A stretch of DNA of 64,000 nt from Pelagihabitans pacificus (GCF_009371985.2 NZ_VIKU02000001.1:248001-312000), one strand, 5' to 3'; numbered from the stretch's first letter, positions 8,048 through 16,687 are shown. The notes: generated from the sequence alone by a model not told the origin. Numbers and translations are program-made.

Positions 8048-8121
8048 GGCCCTGTGGCGCAACTGGATAGCGCATCTGACTACGAATCAGAAGGTTACAA
8101 GTTCGAATCTTGTCAGGGTCA
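8048..8121 (+). tRNA. tRNA-Arg (anticodon ACG)
   Basis: A full 74-base cloverleaf. The acceptor GGCCCTG pairs with CAGGGTC. The D-arm, the anticodon stem TCTGA/TCAGA with loop CTACGAA (anticodon ACG), and a TPsiC arm with GTTCGAATC are all present. The discriminator is A and the CCA end is not encoded. It is followed by a strong terminator. Confidence 0.95.
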
Positions 8122-8130
8122 CCCATAGCA

Positions 8131-8163
8131 AAAAATCCACTCCCCAAAGGAGTGGATTTTTCG
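8131..8163 (+). terminator. Terminator after tRNA-Arg
   Basis: A 13-bp stem AAAAATCCACTCC (8131-8143) with GGAGTGGATTTTT (8149-8161) and a 5-base loop. It is symmetric enough to act on both strands. Confidence 0.85.
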
Positions 8164-8251
8164 TTTCAGTTATGCCAAAATCCGTTAGTATTCGGAAAAG
8201 GATTGAAATCAAAAATTACACTGCCTACTAGGGCGAGGCGAACTTTCCACT

Positions 8252-8300
8252 TTTTTACATTGGAGTTCAAGGAACACCGAAGGTAATCTGCCGAAGTCAC
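8252..8300. repeat. Diverged ~50-bp repeat, copy A
   Basis: The segment around ACATTGGAGTTCAAGGAAC and ACCGAAGGTAATCTGC recurs at 10128-10179 with a few substitutions and 1-base indels. It is not inside a recognisable gene. It may be a short dispersed repeat or the shared end of two decayed copies of one element. Confidence 0.5.
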
Positions 8301-8401
8301 TGGGAGCAAAAACCAAACGAATAAAAAACCTTGAAAATTCTGGGATTCTGCAAGGTTTGATTGCTTTTGGACTGTCATTTTATTTGAATTGGTTTGGTTC
8401 T

Positions 8402-8626
8402 AACCGTCAACAACTATTGACGATTTGCAGCCTTGCTATTATCGAATAAGCTCTAGCCATTGGCACCATATGGAACCTTGGTATTACCGAAAACTATATA
8501 AACCGATATCTAAAGTCGATATGAAAGTCTGTAGACCGTTATTCGAGACAACTTGAATACAAGTCCATTTCCGATTTTGAGACTTTTTTAGTTGGGGAGT
8601 ATCCAAAAGACGTCCTAAAGCTGTAG
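8402..8626 (+). pseudogene. Decayed coding remnant, unidentified
   Basis: One plus-strand frame of 74 codons reads like protein but is broken by TAA at 8447 and TGA at 8522 and ends with TAG at 8624. The cleanest part, 33 codons from 8525, contains RYSRQLEYKSISDFETFLVG and EYPKDVLKL. The surrounding 8164-8932 stretch has no intact gene and no product that I can name. Confidence 0.35.
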
Positions 8627-8871
8627 GGCATAACATGGTTATAAAGGATGTTCAAAGACCAAAAAAAATTCTACCGCTTGCGTACCACTTGGAATGGATT
8701 GATAGCGGCCTTTTCCTGCGTTGGAAACCTACTTACAAGAGTACGCCCGGCTCAGATTTATACCGTCATAGGGAGACAATCCCAAGTTCTAAGTAGGGAG
8801 TAGTACTCACAACCAATTTTTTGTCGAGAATTATCTATATGTCACCCCGACCATGGTCCAAAGAGTAGGCC

Positions 8872-8918
8872 ATCGTCAATTTGATAAATGCCGGTCCGAC
8901 GACGGCCTTTTTAGTGTC
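8872..8918 (+). terminator. Orphan terminator-like hairpin
   Basis: GGCCATCGTC (8873-8882) pairs with GACGACGGCC (one mismatch, ending near 8912) across a loop of about 20 bases, followed by TTTTT. The T-tract is on the plus strand, where only decayed coding sequence precedes it. It is probably the surviving terminator of the remnant gene. Confidence 0.4.
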
Positions 8919-8932
8919 CAATCTATAATTTC

Positions 8933-9502
8933 CTAATAGGTAATGGTGCCTTCCCCAAAGTTGTCAAAGGTTTGGTTTAAGTAATCAAATACGAAAAATA
9001 ATGTGACGAAACCAGTGGCGTTCTCAAACCTACCAGTACCACCATAAATTAAAAAATCCAAGGAATTTTCGGTAGGATCCCCTCCGACCACAACAGATAA
9101 TACCTGATCCCCATTTGCTGCGGTCTGCTTCGCAAATATGGGACCTAGGGGAGCAGTTCCATCAGTACAATAATCCAATTCGAGTGTAAAAAGCCCCAAA
9201 TGTGTTGCATTACCCTCACCGCTGGCACTAAATTGAATAAATCCTTCGCATGCATCAGCACCAGGGGTCATAGACATTGTTCCCGACGTCCTGATTTTTA
9301 ATTTCTTGGTTACCGGATTATCCTTTTGGGCGGATTGCTCGGTAAGAGCATCCCATTGTTTGCCTTTTGTAAACAGGATCTCCACCAGACCTTCATCAAC
9401 GAGGGTATTTTGTTGATTGTTCAGTTCCATAGGAATGGCCTCCTTTTCACAAGCAAGAAAGAAAGCCACGATTCCAAATAGTAATAGAAATTTTAGTTTC
9501 AT
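8933..9502 (-). CDS. Exported lipoprotein, barrel-like, unknown function
   Basis: From the ATG at 9500-9502 it has 189 residues with a classic lipoprotein signal MKLKFLLLFGIVAFFLACEK (lipobox FLAC). A frame extension of nine residues to 9529 is disfavoured because it would precede the signal peptide. The mature part contains GGTGRFENATGFVTL, a motif also seen in allene-oxide-cyclase-barrel or dirigent-like beta-barrels, where a GGTGRF turn is common. That resemblance is weak evidence for the fold and none for a reaction. Two Cys residues (in DACEGF and LDYCTDG) may form a disulphide. The gene stands alone, flanked on both sides by long gene-poor stretches with decayed sequence. Confidence 0.65.
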   Translation of the reverse strand: MKLKFLLLFGIVAFFLACEKEAIPMELNNQQNTLVDEGLVEILFTKGKQWDALTEQSAQKDNPVTKKLKIRTSGTMSMTPGADACEGFIQFSASGEGNATHLGLFTLELDYCTDGTAPLGPIFAKQTAANGDQVLSVVVGGDPTENSLDFLIYGGTGRFENATGFVTLFFVFDYLNQTFDNFGEGTITY

Positions 9503-9840
9503 TGGTCTAAGATTTAAAAGATTCGACAAAAGTTACCCCAGCGTAAATACGGGTGCTGGTTAAAGATTATGTTCTTTTTCAAAGGCAGTATAAAATACCT
9601 CACTTTGAATTTCACACATCAAAATAAAATTGGTTAAGAAATTCCCACAATGATTAACATCAGTTTCTGATTGATTTCGAATGGGGATTGATGGATTGGA
9701 TTTAAATCATTATTTATGGCATACATCAACTGTGTTTATGCCCTACACCTATCGTTTCCATAATTGCTTCAAAGCCAATTTCTTTTTTAAAAGGGTAGCT
9801 ACTGCCCTCCCTTGAAAGAGTTGTTTGTAAGTCCTAGTTG

Positions 9841-9981
9841 TCATTGTTTAAGGGAAGGGAAATTGTTGGGAGGGGTCAAGTACATTCCAAAAGATTTTTG
9901 AATGACTGTTTGCCCATCGTCAAGAGCATCCGTACTAAAAAATGCGAGTGTTTTCCCTTTATACCGTACAGCGAATTGAAA
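9841..9981 (-). pseudogene. Short coding-like fragment, unidentified
   Basis: The minus strand is open for 46 codons between an in-frame TAG at 9982-9984 and a TGA at 9841-9843. The text reads like a protein C-terminus, with YKGKTLAFFSTDALDDGQTV and FGMYLTPPNNFPSLKQ. There is no start codon nearby and no upstream continuation in frame. It is probably the end of a decayed gene. Confidence 0.3.
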
Positions 9982-10127
9982 CTACCAACCGCATAAATCG
10001 AACACCTTGCGAGACACTACTCATGCGCCAAATTTCTTTATGTAAGAATTCGAGTTTGTTAGCTTCGAAATGAAAGTCAAATGACCCATTTGCATACCAT
10101 CGGACCGACGGCAATCCGGTCAATAAA

Positions 10128-10179
10128 TTTTTACATGGGAGTTCAAAGGAACACCGAAGGAAATTCTGCAGAGGTTACG
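10128..10179. repeat. Diverged ~50-bp repeat, copy B
   Basis: Matches 8252-8300 in the same orientation (ACATGGGAGTTCAAAGGAAC, then ACCGAAGGAAATTCTGC), with indels. The two copies flank the lipoprotein gene at distances of about 630 bases on each side. Confidence 0.5.
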
Positions 10180-10324
10180 CACTTACAACAGAAAGTCAGT
10201 GGATTGAAAATTGTTTTTTTGCGGGTTTTGCATGAACCATTCAAATCACTGCAGGGAACATGGCTACACGACTTCAAGGTCCCCGACAATAGTATCGCCC
10301 ATCCCACAGACTTCAAAGGAAATA

Positions 10325-12055
10325 TCACATCAAATATTCATCGGTAAAGTACTTGCTCATAAAGAATAGCAGGTTATCCGAAAACACTTTGTCTACAATC
10401 TCCTGTGGGGTCATCCCCATCATCAATTCCTCCAGTTCAGCCTTCCCGTAAGGCCTCGAAGAGTGCTCCCCAACATGTAAGATCTTTGCCCTTTTTCGTT
10501 CCTCGATGGGATTAAAATTATACTGGATCGCCTCCTTACAGCGAACCTTGAACTCGTTGAGCATATTGGCCGCGTTGAAGTGATCAAAGGGGTCGATGAT
10601 TCCGTCAAAATCGGTTCCTAGGCAAACCGTTTTCCAAGCCTCTTCCATATGCCTCTTAGGAGTAGCGGTTTTATTGAGCTCCATGATATGGGATAGATTT
10701 ATTCGTACCACGTGGAAGATATTCGTCAAGAACATTTGGGTATGCAACCGTTGTACGCGTACCAAACTGCCATGGGCCCTTGTTTCCTGTTTTACCAGGG
10801 CCTTAAATTTTCCACCTGGCATTCTTCCGTCGTGCATACATATCCCGATTATACCATCGGAATCGAAAATATCAATAATGTCCTCATCGGTGAGGTTGAT
10901 GTCCCACCTACTCACGTAAGCACGCCGATCCAACTGATTGGTATCCTTTCTTTTTTTGGATTCCGCCCGGGTAGAAATACCATTGATCGCAGTATGGCTA
11001 CAAACAATGGGTATCCTGTCCTTTTTTTGCTTCCAAAAGTTGTTGACGATGGCCAAATATTCGTCCCTGCATTGTAAAGACATGTGTTTTGTATCGACCA
11101 ATATGCGCTTACCATTCTTTTTGGACAATAGGTGGTCGGTTATCAGTTTCTTCCCAAAATCCGTGAATCCCTTGTCGAGCCCCTTTCGTTGATCGAATAC
11201 ATTTGAAAATCCTGGAATTATTTTGTTGGGTGCATCTTTAAAGCTTTTTGCGTGCCCCGAAATCAAATTGTTAAAATGATGCGAAAAAGTAATAAAGAAA
11301 GGTGTATATGCCATCTCATCAGGGTTCTTAAGTGTTTCAATGTTGCTGACAAAGCTTTGTTCCAGTAACGATCTTGAATTGTCATCCAATTCCTCAATGT
11401 TTTCTTTTTCGAATAAATCCTCATTCTTGTACCTAGCAAGGGCATGTGCACCTTCAACGGTTATTATGCCGGCTATTTCAAATTTGTTCGTTTCGGTGTA
11501 TTCCTTATAATTTCGTATCATTTTTAGTCTTGCGGGAGTAGGGTATCCGGGCACCTGATACGGTTTCCCATTTTCCTTCACAATGCGTTGATACTCATTC
11601 AGCAGGTCTTCAAAGTAGTCGATGGTCTCGGAATTATAGATATTATCGAGATAGGATGCTGCAGTCTCTTCCGAAAAACCCGTGAGGGCACGGATTACCT
11701 TACTATCGATGGCTAAATTCTTGAAAATCTTTTTCGAGAGTTTCTGATGGGACCGTGTACCTTTTCGGAACGGTCGGGCCGGCTTCATAAAAGGTCTTTC
11801 AGGGGGGTATAGTGCAAAAAAAAGTAATTTGTTATTCCCCTCATAACACGACGCCAGGTTCGATTGGGTATATTTGGCCATGTTTTTTAAGAATAAGTCA
11901 ATGGCCAATTTTCGAAGTCGGTCTCCCAAACTTGGATTTCGAAACAGTCGTCTGGTCGAAATATTGTTAGCGCCTTTCCAGAGATTGGGAAGTTTGCTAT
12001 TGTTTGTGGGCTTTAAAGATGGGTGACAGTGAAGGTCGGCAATCGGCTTTTCCAT
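10325..12055 (-). CDS. Divergent M19-like (membrane dipeptidase family) metal-dependent hydrolase
   Basis: A 576-residue protein with no signal peptide. The metal-ligand signatures of the renal dipeptidase/M19 branch of the amidohydrolase superfamily appear in the right order. They are DLHCH (7-11), EGAHAL (201-206, bridging Glu), VDTKHMS (320-326), CSHTA (352-356) and LGTDFDG (479-485). Known M19 enzymes have about 350-420 residues and an HxD first motif. This one has HxH and long inserts, notably residues 20-195. A dipeptidase or related hydrolase activity is therefore inferred from the motifs, and the substrate is unknown. The gene stands alone, with gene-poor sequence on both sides. ATG start at 12053-12055. 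Confidence 0.68.
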   Translation of the reverse strand: MEKPIADLHCHPSLKPTNNSKLPNLWKGANNISTRRLFRNPSLGDRLRKLAIDLFLKNMAKYTQSNLASCYEGNNKLLFFALYPPERPFMKPARPFRKGTRSHQKLSKKIFKNLAIDSKVIRALTGFSEETAASYLDNIYNSETIDYFEDLLNEYQRIVKENGKPYQVPGYPTPARLKMIRNYKEYTETNKFEIAGIITVEGAHALARYKNEDLFEKENIEELDDNSRSLLEQSFVSNIETLKNPDEMAYTPFFITFSHHFNNLISGHAKSFKDAPNKIIPGFSNVFDQRKGLDKGFTDFGKKLITDHLLSKKNGKRILVDTKHMSLQCRDEYLAIVNNFWKQKKDRIPIVCSHTAINGISTRAESKKRKDTNQLDRRAYVSRWDINLTDEDIIDIFDSDGIIGICMHDGRMPGGKFKALVKQETRAHGSLVRVQRLHTQMFLTNIFHVVRINLSHIMELNKTATPKRHMEEAWKTVCLGTDFDGIIDPFDHFNAANMLNEFKVRCKEAIQYNFNPIEERKRAKILHVGEHSSRPYGKAELEELMMGMTPQEIVDKVFSDNLLFFMSKYFTDEYLM

Positions 12056-12592
12056 TGTAAGAGGTTTTTACTAAAATTATCTTCCGTATTTTATCGAATT
12101 TTATTCTAGTGTGCTTTTTCTAAGAGAAACACTGTTGGATCACATTCTCGTTTTCATCTTCCAGATTTACAAAGACAATCATCAACTCAATTCTCAAAAA
12201 ACCGTTTGGACTACTATCCTTTCTTACTAGCGGGGGAAACATATCAAAAGCGCAACCACTCCTTATCGATTCAAAGCATTAGAGGCCTGGACAAAAGCTC
12301 CTAACATTATCTAAGGAAGGGGAAACTCTTCGTTCGCAACAAAATAGTCGCTTATGCTGCTTTACGAGGGAAAGTGAGTTTAAAGTACGACTATTGTCAG
12401 AAAATAACAAATAATTGCACTCAATTCTTCATTCCTAGGATTTCCCAGTTTCGCTTCCAAAGCGATGGAAAAGCCATGGATGTCATACGGTTTAACAGGC
12501 GTTCTTTTAAAACTACCTCAGAAAGAGAGCTTCTTTGCCCCGGTCGTCGGAAGGGAAGTAATTACAAGGGTGAAAATGGGCATTTGGCAATC
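12056..12592. other. Gene-free stretch
   Basis: About 540 bases between the M19-like gene and the C-terminus of the T9SS protein, both on the minus strand. Short frames on both strands carry no recognisable protein. I see no hairpin strong enough to call a terminator and no RNA gene. Confidence 0.5.
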
Positions 12593-14896
12593 CTACCTTT
12601 TCAAGGTAAAATGTGCCTTGAATATAGTACCGTCTATATTTTCAAAACGGAACCAGTAGTCAGACGAGGGCATGGGCAATCCCTGATGGGTACCGTCCCA
12701 ACCCTCCTCATCTGGTCGTAGTTCCCGCAGTAGTTTTCCATAACGGTCGAATATGAATACAGTAGATTCGGGAAAGTACTCGCCCGCCGTAATTTTCCAG
12801 TAATCATTGATGCCATCGCTATTTGGGGTGAAAAACTTTTGATAGCCCACGGCAATAACCTCTTTCGAAAGCGTTCTACACCTGGCAGTGCCACGCACGA
12901 ACACCGTATATTTTCCCGGTTCGACCTCGAACTGATTCGATTTTTGAAACCGTACCCCATCCAAGGAATATTGAAAATCATCATTGCCTTCCATGGCAAT
13001 AGTTAAGGTAATATTCTCTGAAAAATGATTCACACTTACATCGAAATCGAGGGGCACCACGGTGGGACGCACCTCAAAATAGAACGTGTTTCCACAAACT
13101 TGCCCATTTTCAGCGCCGTTCACGGTAAGACTATAAGTCCCTGGTTCGGTGATATCGACCATTCTTGAACTGGCCAACTCTTTCTCCTGTGCATCACGCC
13201 AGGACCAACTATCAAAATCACCGCCGTCAAGGGTCAGAAACGGGTCCTCCGGACAAACAAGATAAGATTCTTCCAAATCCGGTCGAGGAAGCTCCTTAAT
13301 CAAAATATCAAGCTCGGAAAGGGCATAGCAGTCCTTATTATCGATATGTTGGACCCGTGCGTACAGCTTCTCTACCCTATCGGTGTTGGAATACTGGTCC
13401 TTGACCAACTCGCTCACGCCAGCTCTGGCATCGTTTCCGGTTTGAAAGTACGACACCTCAAACATATCGGGATCCTGCCCGTTCAAAATTTGGGAGTCCA
13501 TCTCCGATAAATCGATAAAATACAAACCAGTTTCATCCCAATCACATTGCACATACGAGGCATTGTAAGCCATCGGGTTTTCATAAATAACAATGCGCCT
13601 TTTCTCGGTATTGATTCTGGTTCCAATCTGTACTGTAGCGCTCACGAGATACTCGCCCGGAGCATCATAATGATGTAATGGATTCTGGATGGAGGCAGTA
13701 TGTCCGTCGCCGAAATCCCATGCCACGGTATCGATGTGTTCCGTAGCCGTTATCGAAAACAGGGTGGTGTCACCAAAGCAAAATCCGTTGGCCCGTATAC
13801 CCAAATCAAAATAAGAGGTAATAAAAGGTGGTAAGCCATATGTACCATGTCCAGTACCCAAATTAATGACATTGGCCTTGAAACCACAGGCCGGTCCAAG
13901 TTCTTCCGGAGATTCGATGACTGCCAGTTTTTCAGCCCCTGCCACGTAAATTTTGCCATCCAAAGCCAATTGCAGGGCACCTGTCATTTGAGAGGGTACA
14001 TGTAGCGGCATCCTTGAAGCTGCAATATTCCGTTCCCTTAAATTAAATTGAAAGATATCTTCGTTGATAATCGATATGTACAAGCGGTCGCCATAGGGTG
14101 AAAACTCCAATCCGTAAAAATCCTTCGCATTCGATTGCATCAATACTTCCGGATTGGAAACGCCTCCCGTTTCCGTATCGAAATCCAACAACTCGATCCC
14201 AACAAAGGAATGGCATGCTGCCAATTTACGCCCATCAGGCGAAGTCTTAAGGTAACCCCTGCTTTTGAAAACGTCGTTTCCAGAATTGGCGTAATCCAAG
14301 TTAAAGCCTACGTTGCTAACGACAGGATTGGGATTAACTCCTGCAGCAGTGACCAGATAGGCCAAGTAGGAGTCGTTGCCCCAATCATGTGCCAACACCC
14401 AAAAATCTTCGCCGTTACGATGCTTCACCGCTGTCAATTTCTCGGTAACCGTCTTTTTCAAAAGGATGTTCTTTTTAACCACATCGCCCAAACCCCCATT
14501 CAAGGCCAAATCGATCTCGGAAAAATAGAGTCCGTCCCGTAGTTGAAAATTTGTAGTAAAAACATAATAACGGCTAGGGTGGTTCGGTACAGGAACAATG
14601 ATACCCGATTGCGTACTGGAAGCATGTCCCTTTAGACCGGCACCGTTCGGCATGGGTCGGTGGTTACGATTCCAGACGGTCACGCCATCGGTATAAAACA
14701 AGAGATTACCCATAGGGTCGGCCATAGTGGCACAACCTTCTGCCGTATTCAAGGCGCCATCCTCAAGCACCGTCGGAACACCACTATTGAAATCGAGCCC
14801 TGCATTGCTTCCAAAATACCAAATAGCAGCTTCGCGTTGGGAATAGCCCAAATGCACAAATAACATAGATAGCAATCCGATAATAAGGCCCCTCAA
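12593..14896 (-). CDS. T9SS type B sorting-domain protein with PKD domain
   Basis: A 767-residue secreted protein. The N-terminal hydrophobic signal is followed by a beta-propeller-like half (REAAIWYFGSNAGLDFNSG, then repeats with FSPYGDRLYIS). A PKD domain follows near residues 375-425 (VAWDFGDGHTASIQNP). The C-terminus is the gliding-motility-associated/type B sorting domain: KFFTPNSDGINDYWKI, IFDRYGKLLREL, GWDGTHQGLPMPSSDYWFRF, ending in FTLKR. Such domains direct export and surface attachment by the type IX system. The only start in frame after an upstream TAA is a TTG at 14894-14896. An ATG ten codons later would spoil the signal peptide. Function on the cell surface is unknown. Confidence 0.88.
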   Translation of the reverse strand: MRGLIIGLLSMLFVHLGYSQREAAIWYFGSNAGLDFNSGVPTVLEDGALNTAEGCATMADPMGNLLFYTDGVTVWNRNHRPMPNGAGLKGHASSTQSGIIVPVPNHPSRYYVFTTNFQLRDGLYFSEIDLALNGGLGDVVKKNILLKKTVTEKLTAVKHRNGEDFWVLAHDWGNDSYLAYLVTAAGVNPNPVVSNVGFNLDYANSGNDVFKSRGYLKTSPDGRKLAACHSFVGIELLDFDTETGGVSNPEVLMQSNAKDFYGLEFSPYGDRLYISIINEDIFQFNLRERNIAASRMPLHVPSQMTGALQLALDGKIYVAGAEKLAVIESPEELGPACGFKANVINLGTGHGTYGLPPFITSYFDLGIRANGFCFGDTTLFSITATEHIDTVAWDFGDGHTASIQNPLHHYDAPGEYLVSATVQIGTRINTEKRRIVIYENPMAYNASYVQCDWDETGLYFIDLSEMDSQILNGQDPDMFEVSYFQTGNDARAGVSELVKDQYSNTDRVEKLYARVQHIDNKDCYALSELDILIKELPRPDLEESYLVCPEDPFLTLDGGDFDSWSWRDAQEKELASSRMVDITEPGTYSLTVNGAENGQVCGNTFYFEVRPTVVPLDFDVSVNHFSENITLTIAMEGNDDFQYSLDGVRFQKSNQFEVEPGKYTVFVRGTARCRTLSKEVIAVGYQKFFTPNSDGINDYWKITAGEYFPESTVFIFDRYGKLLRELRPDEEGWDGTHQGLPMPSSDYWFRFENIDGTIFKAHFTLKR

Positions 14897-15131
14897 AACA
14901 ATAGTAGGTTACGTTTAAGACTTTTTCGGCGATTTGCAATTCGTAAAGCCTATGGAAACCAAACGTTACTAATGTGGTTTAAGTACATCAATTCCTACAA
15001 ATTAACATTTAAGACTATTTAGTCAAAAAATCCGTTGCTCTAACCGTATAAAAAGACCGGTCATCGCCATTTTGTAACATTCATTACACAGACCGACGGG
15101 TATTCTGATTATCTTCGCGCAAAAATTGAGT

Positions 15132-15692
15132 ATGGAATTTATACTTCAACCGTGGCCATGGTATGTCTCCGGCCCACTTATCGCAATCGTGATGTTCTCA
15201 TTGATATACTTCGGGAAAACCTTTGGCATGTCATCTAACTTACGGACTTTATGCACAATCGGTGGTGCAGGAAAATATTCCGATTTTTTCCGATTTGACT
15301 GGAAAGCCCAAAGATGGAACCTCACCGTAGTGCTCGGAGCCCTTATCGGCGGTTTCATAGCGGTCTATTTGTTATCAGATCATCGCCCTATCGCCTTGAA
15401 CCCTCAAACAGTGGCCGATTTGTCTGAGCTAGGATTCAAGGATGCCGGGCAAAGCCTGCTACCACCTGAAATCTATGATTGGGATTATGTATTAAGCATC
15501 AAAGGTATGGGCATTCTGATCATCGCCGGGTTTTTGGTAGGTTTTGGCACCAGATATGCAGGAGGGTGTACCTCCGGCCACGCAATCACGGGATTGAGTA
15601 ATTTTCAATTACCTTCCTTGATAGCCGTCATCGGATTTTTTATCGGCGGATTATTGATGACCCACTTTTTACTACCCCTAATTTTTGGCTAG
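15132..15692 (+). CDS. YeeE/YedE family sulfur-compound transporter, first subunit
   Basis: A 186-residue membrane protein with about five hydrophobic segments, starting MEFILQPWPWYVSGPLIAIV. The conserved GGCTSGHAITG segment at about residues 145-155 carries the family Cys used, in the related thiosulfate importer TsuA/YeeE, for relay of the substrate. The frame also has a TTG two codons earlier. The ATG at 15132 is preferred. It is followed 30 bases later by a smaller protein with the matching half-motif, so the two probably form one transporter for thiosulfate or a similar sulfur species. This is inferred from the family. Confidence 0.85.
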   Translation: MEFILQPWPWYVSGPLIAIVMFSLIYFGKTFGMSSNLRTLCTIGGAGKYSDFFRFDWKAQRWNLTVVLGALIGGFIAVYLLSDHRPIALNPQTVADLSELGFKDAGQSLLPPEIYDWDYVLSIKGMGILIIAGFLVGFGTRYAGGCTSGHAITGLSNFQLPSLIAVIGFFIGGLLMTHFLLPLIFG

Positions 15693-15722
15693 TAGTCATC
15701 ATATAAAAAATTTAACAAACAA

Positions 15723-16136
15723 ATGAAATTCATTAAATTCTTTTTGGTCGGAATCTTTTTTGGGATTGTTCTGGTAAAGTCAGAAGCTGTTTCCTGGTAT
15801 CGTATCATCGAGATGTTCAAATTCCAATCGTTTCACATGTACGGTATTATCGGCTCTGCGGTAGTCTTAGGCGGACTCGGGGTTTGGCTCATCAAAAAAA
15901 TGAAGGTTAAGAACATAGACGGCAAGGTGATTCAAATCCCCCCAAAAGAAAGGTCTTTTACGAGGTACTTGTTCGGGGGGAGTATTTTCGGATTGGGATG
16001 GGCCTTGGCGGGCGCTTGTCCCGGGCCTATGTACATTTTGGTAGGAACAGGTGTGTTCAGTATGCTCATCGTTATCGCCGCCGCTATTTTGGGAACCTTC
16101 GCTTACGGAGTCCTAAAAAACAAGTTGCCACACTAG
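15723..16136 (+). CDS. YeeE/YedE-related protein (DUF6691), second subunit
   Basis: A 137-residue membrane protein with four hydrophobic segments. The motif GWALAGACPGPMYILVGTG (about residues 99-117) carries a single conserved Cys in GACPGP, mirroring GGCTSGH of the partner encoded just upstream. Together the two short genes correspond to the two halves of the single-chain YeeE/YedE transporter. No sulfurtransferase, rhodanese or beta-lactamase-fold gene is adjacent, although such genes often accompany this pair. Confidence 0.84.
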   Translation: MKFIKFFLVGIFFGIVLVKSEAVSWYRIIEMFKFQSFHMYGIIGSAVVLGGLGVWLIKKMKVKNIDGKVIQIPPKERSFTRYLFGGSIFGLGWALAGACPGPMYILVGTGVFSMLIVIAAAILGTFAYGVLKNKLPH

Positions 16137-16328
16137 TCGGGGTATTCATGATGGGAACAATTTAATTTCTAATTGCCAAGCAATCTTAATATGACCAGGG
16201 GACACGTCGACGCAAACTTATTAGGGACTATCGGGGTTTATAAAACCCAAACAAAAGAATGAGCACATGGACACGACAATAGCATATCCCCTTATCCTAA
16301 AAATAGCTTGGGAAATCTTCCGAACGAC

Positions 16329-16604
16329 TTAAACAATTTCAGCGCTAAGCCCTGCCTGTAGCAATCGACTGCACCGAGGTTTTAAATCATCGTACTCCCC
16401 GGTCTTTACAGTGCATTTACCATTGTAATGTACTATCAGGGAGCACTGCTCCGCTTGTTCGGGAGAATGTTCACAGACGGCTATCAAGGTTTCTATGACA
16501 TGATCGAAGGTATTCACGTCATCATTATACAGTACTATCTCTCGTTGCTTTACGGTATCTTCCTCCAGAAGTAATTCTTCTTGAAGTTTTTCCTTGGTAC
16601 CCAT
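16329..16604 (-). CDS. clpS: ATP-dependent Clp protease adaptor ClpS
   Basis: A 91-residue adaptor that hands N-degron substrates to ClpAP/ClpCP in the cytoplasm. The hallmark YNDDVNTFDHVIETL lies at about residues 26-40, followed by the HSPEQAEQ helix and the C-terminal CSRLLQAGLSAEIV. The N-terminal 20 residues are a charged extension, as usual. It is monocistronic, on the same strand as the metallopeptidase and prmA further upstream, and separated from the former by a terminator. Confidence 0.93.
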   Translation of the reverse strand: MGTKEKLQEELLLEEDTVKQREIVLYNDDVNTFDHVIETLIAVCEHSPEQAEQCSLIVHYNGKCTVKTGEYDDLKPRCSRLLQAGLSAEIV

Positions 16605-16660
16605 AGAAATTTTTTTGGTTAGAAATCTTTCTATACCCTAAATATAAACCTCTGAAATGA

Positions 16661-16687
16661 AAAAAAGTACCCTTTCAGGTACTTTTA
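16661..16687 (-). terminator. Terminator of the HEIGH metallopeptidase gene
   Basis: On the minus strand AAAAGTACC pairs with GGTACTTTT across a 6-base loop, followed by a run of T (plus-strand positions 16661-16687). Confidence 0.75.

Larger units (their letters stand above)
9503..10324. other. Gene-poor stretch with decayed sequence
   Basis: About 820 bases between the lipoprotein and the M19-like hydrolase. No intact gene is recognisable. It contains a short open fragment at 9841-9981 and the second copy of the 50-bp repeat at 10128. An 88-codon plus-strand frame at 10081-10347 runs through the repeat and into the end of the hydrolase gene. It looks like chance. Confidence 0.5.

Noticed and set aside
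8162-8932. A possible insertion sequence or integrated element next to tRNA-Arg
   Set aside because: No transposase, integrase or terminal inverted repeats could be read, and only a short diverged repeat and a broken frame are present.
10081-10347. An 88-codon plus-strand frame running into the end of the M19-like gene
   Set aside because: Crosses the diverged repeat, overlaps a well-supported gene and resembles no known protein.
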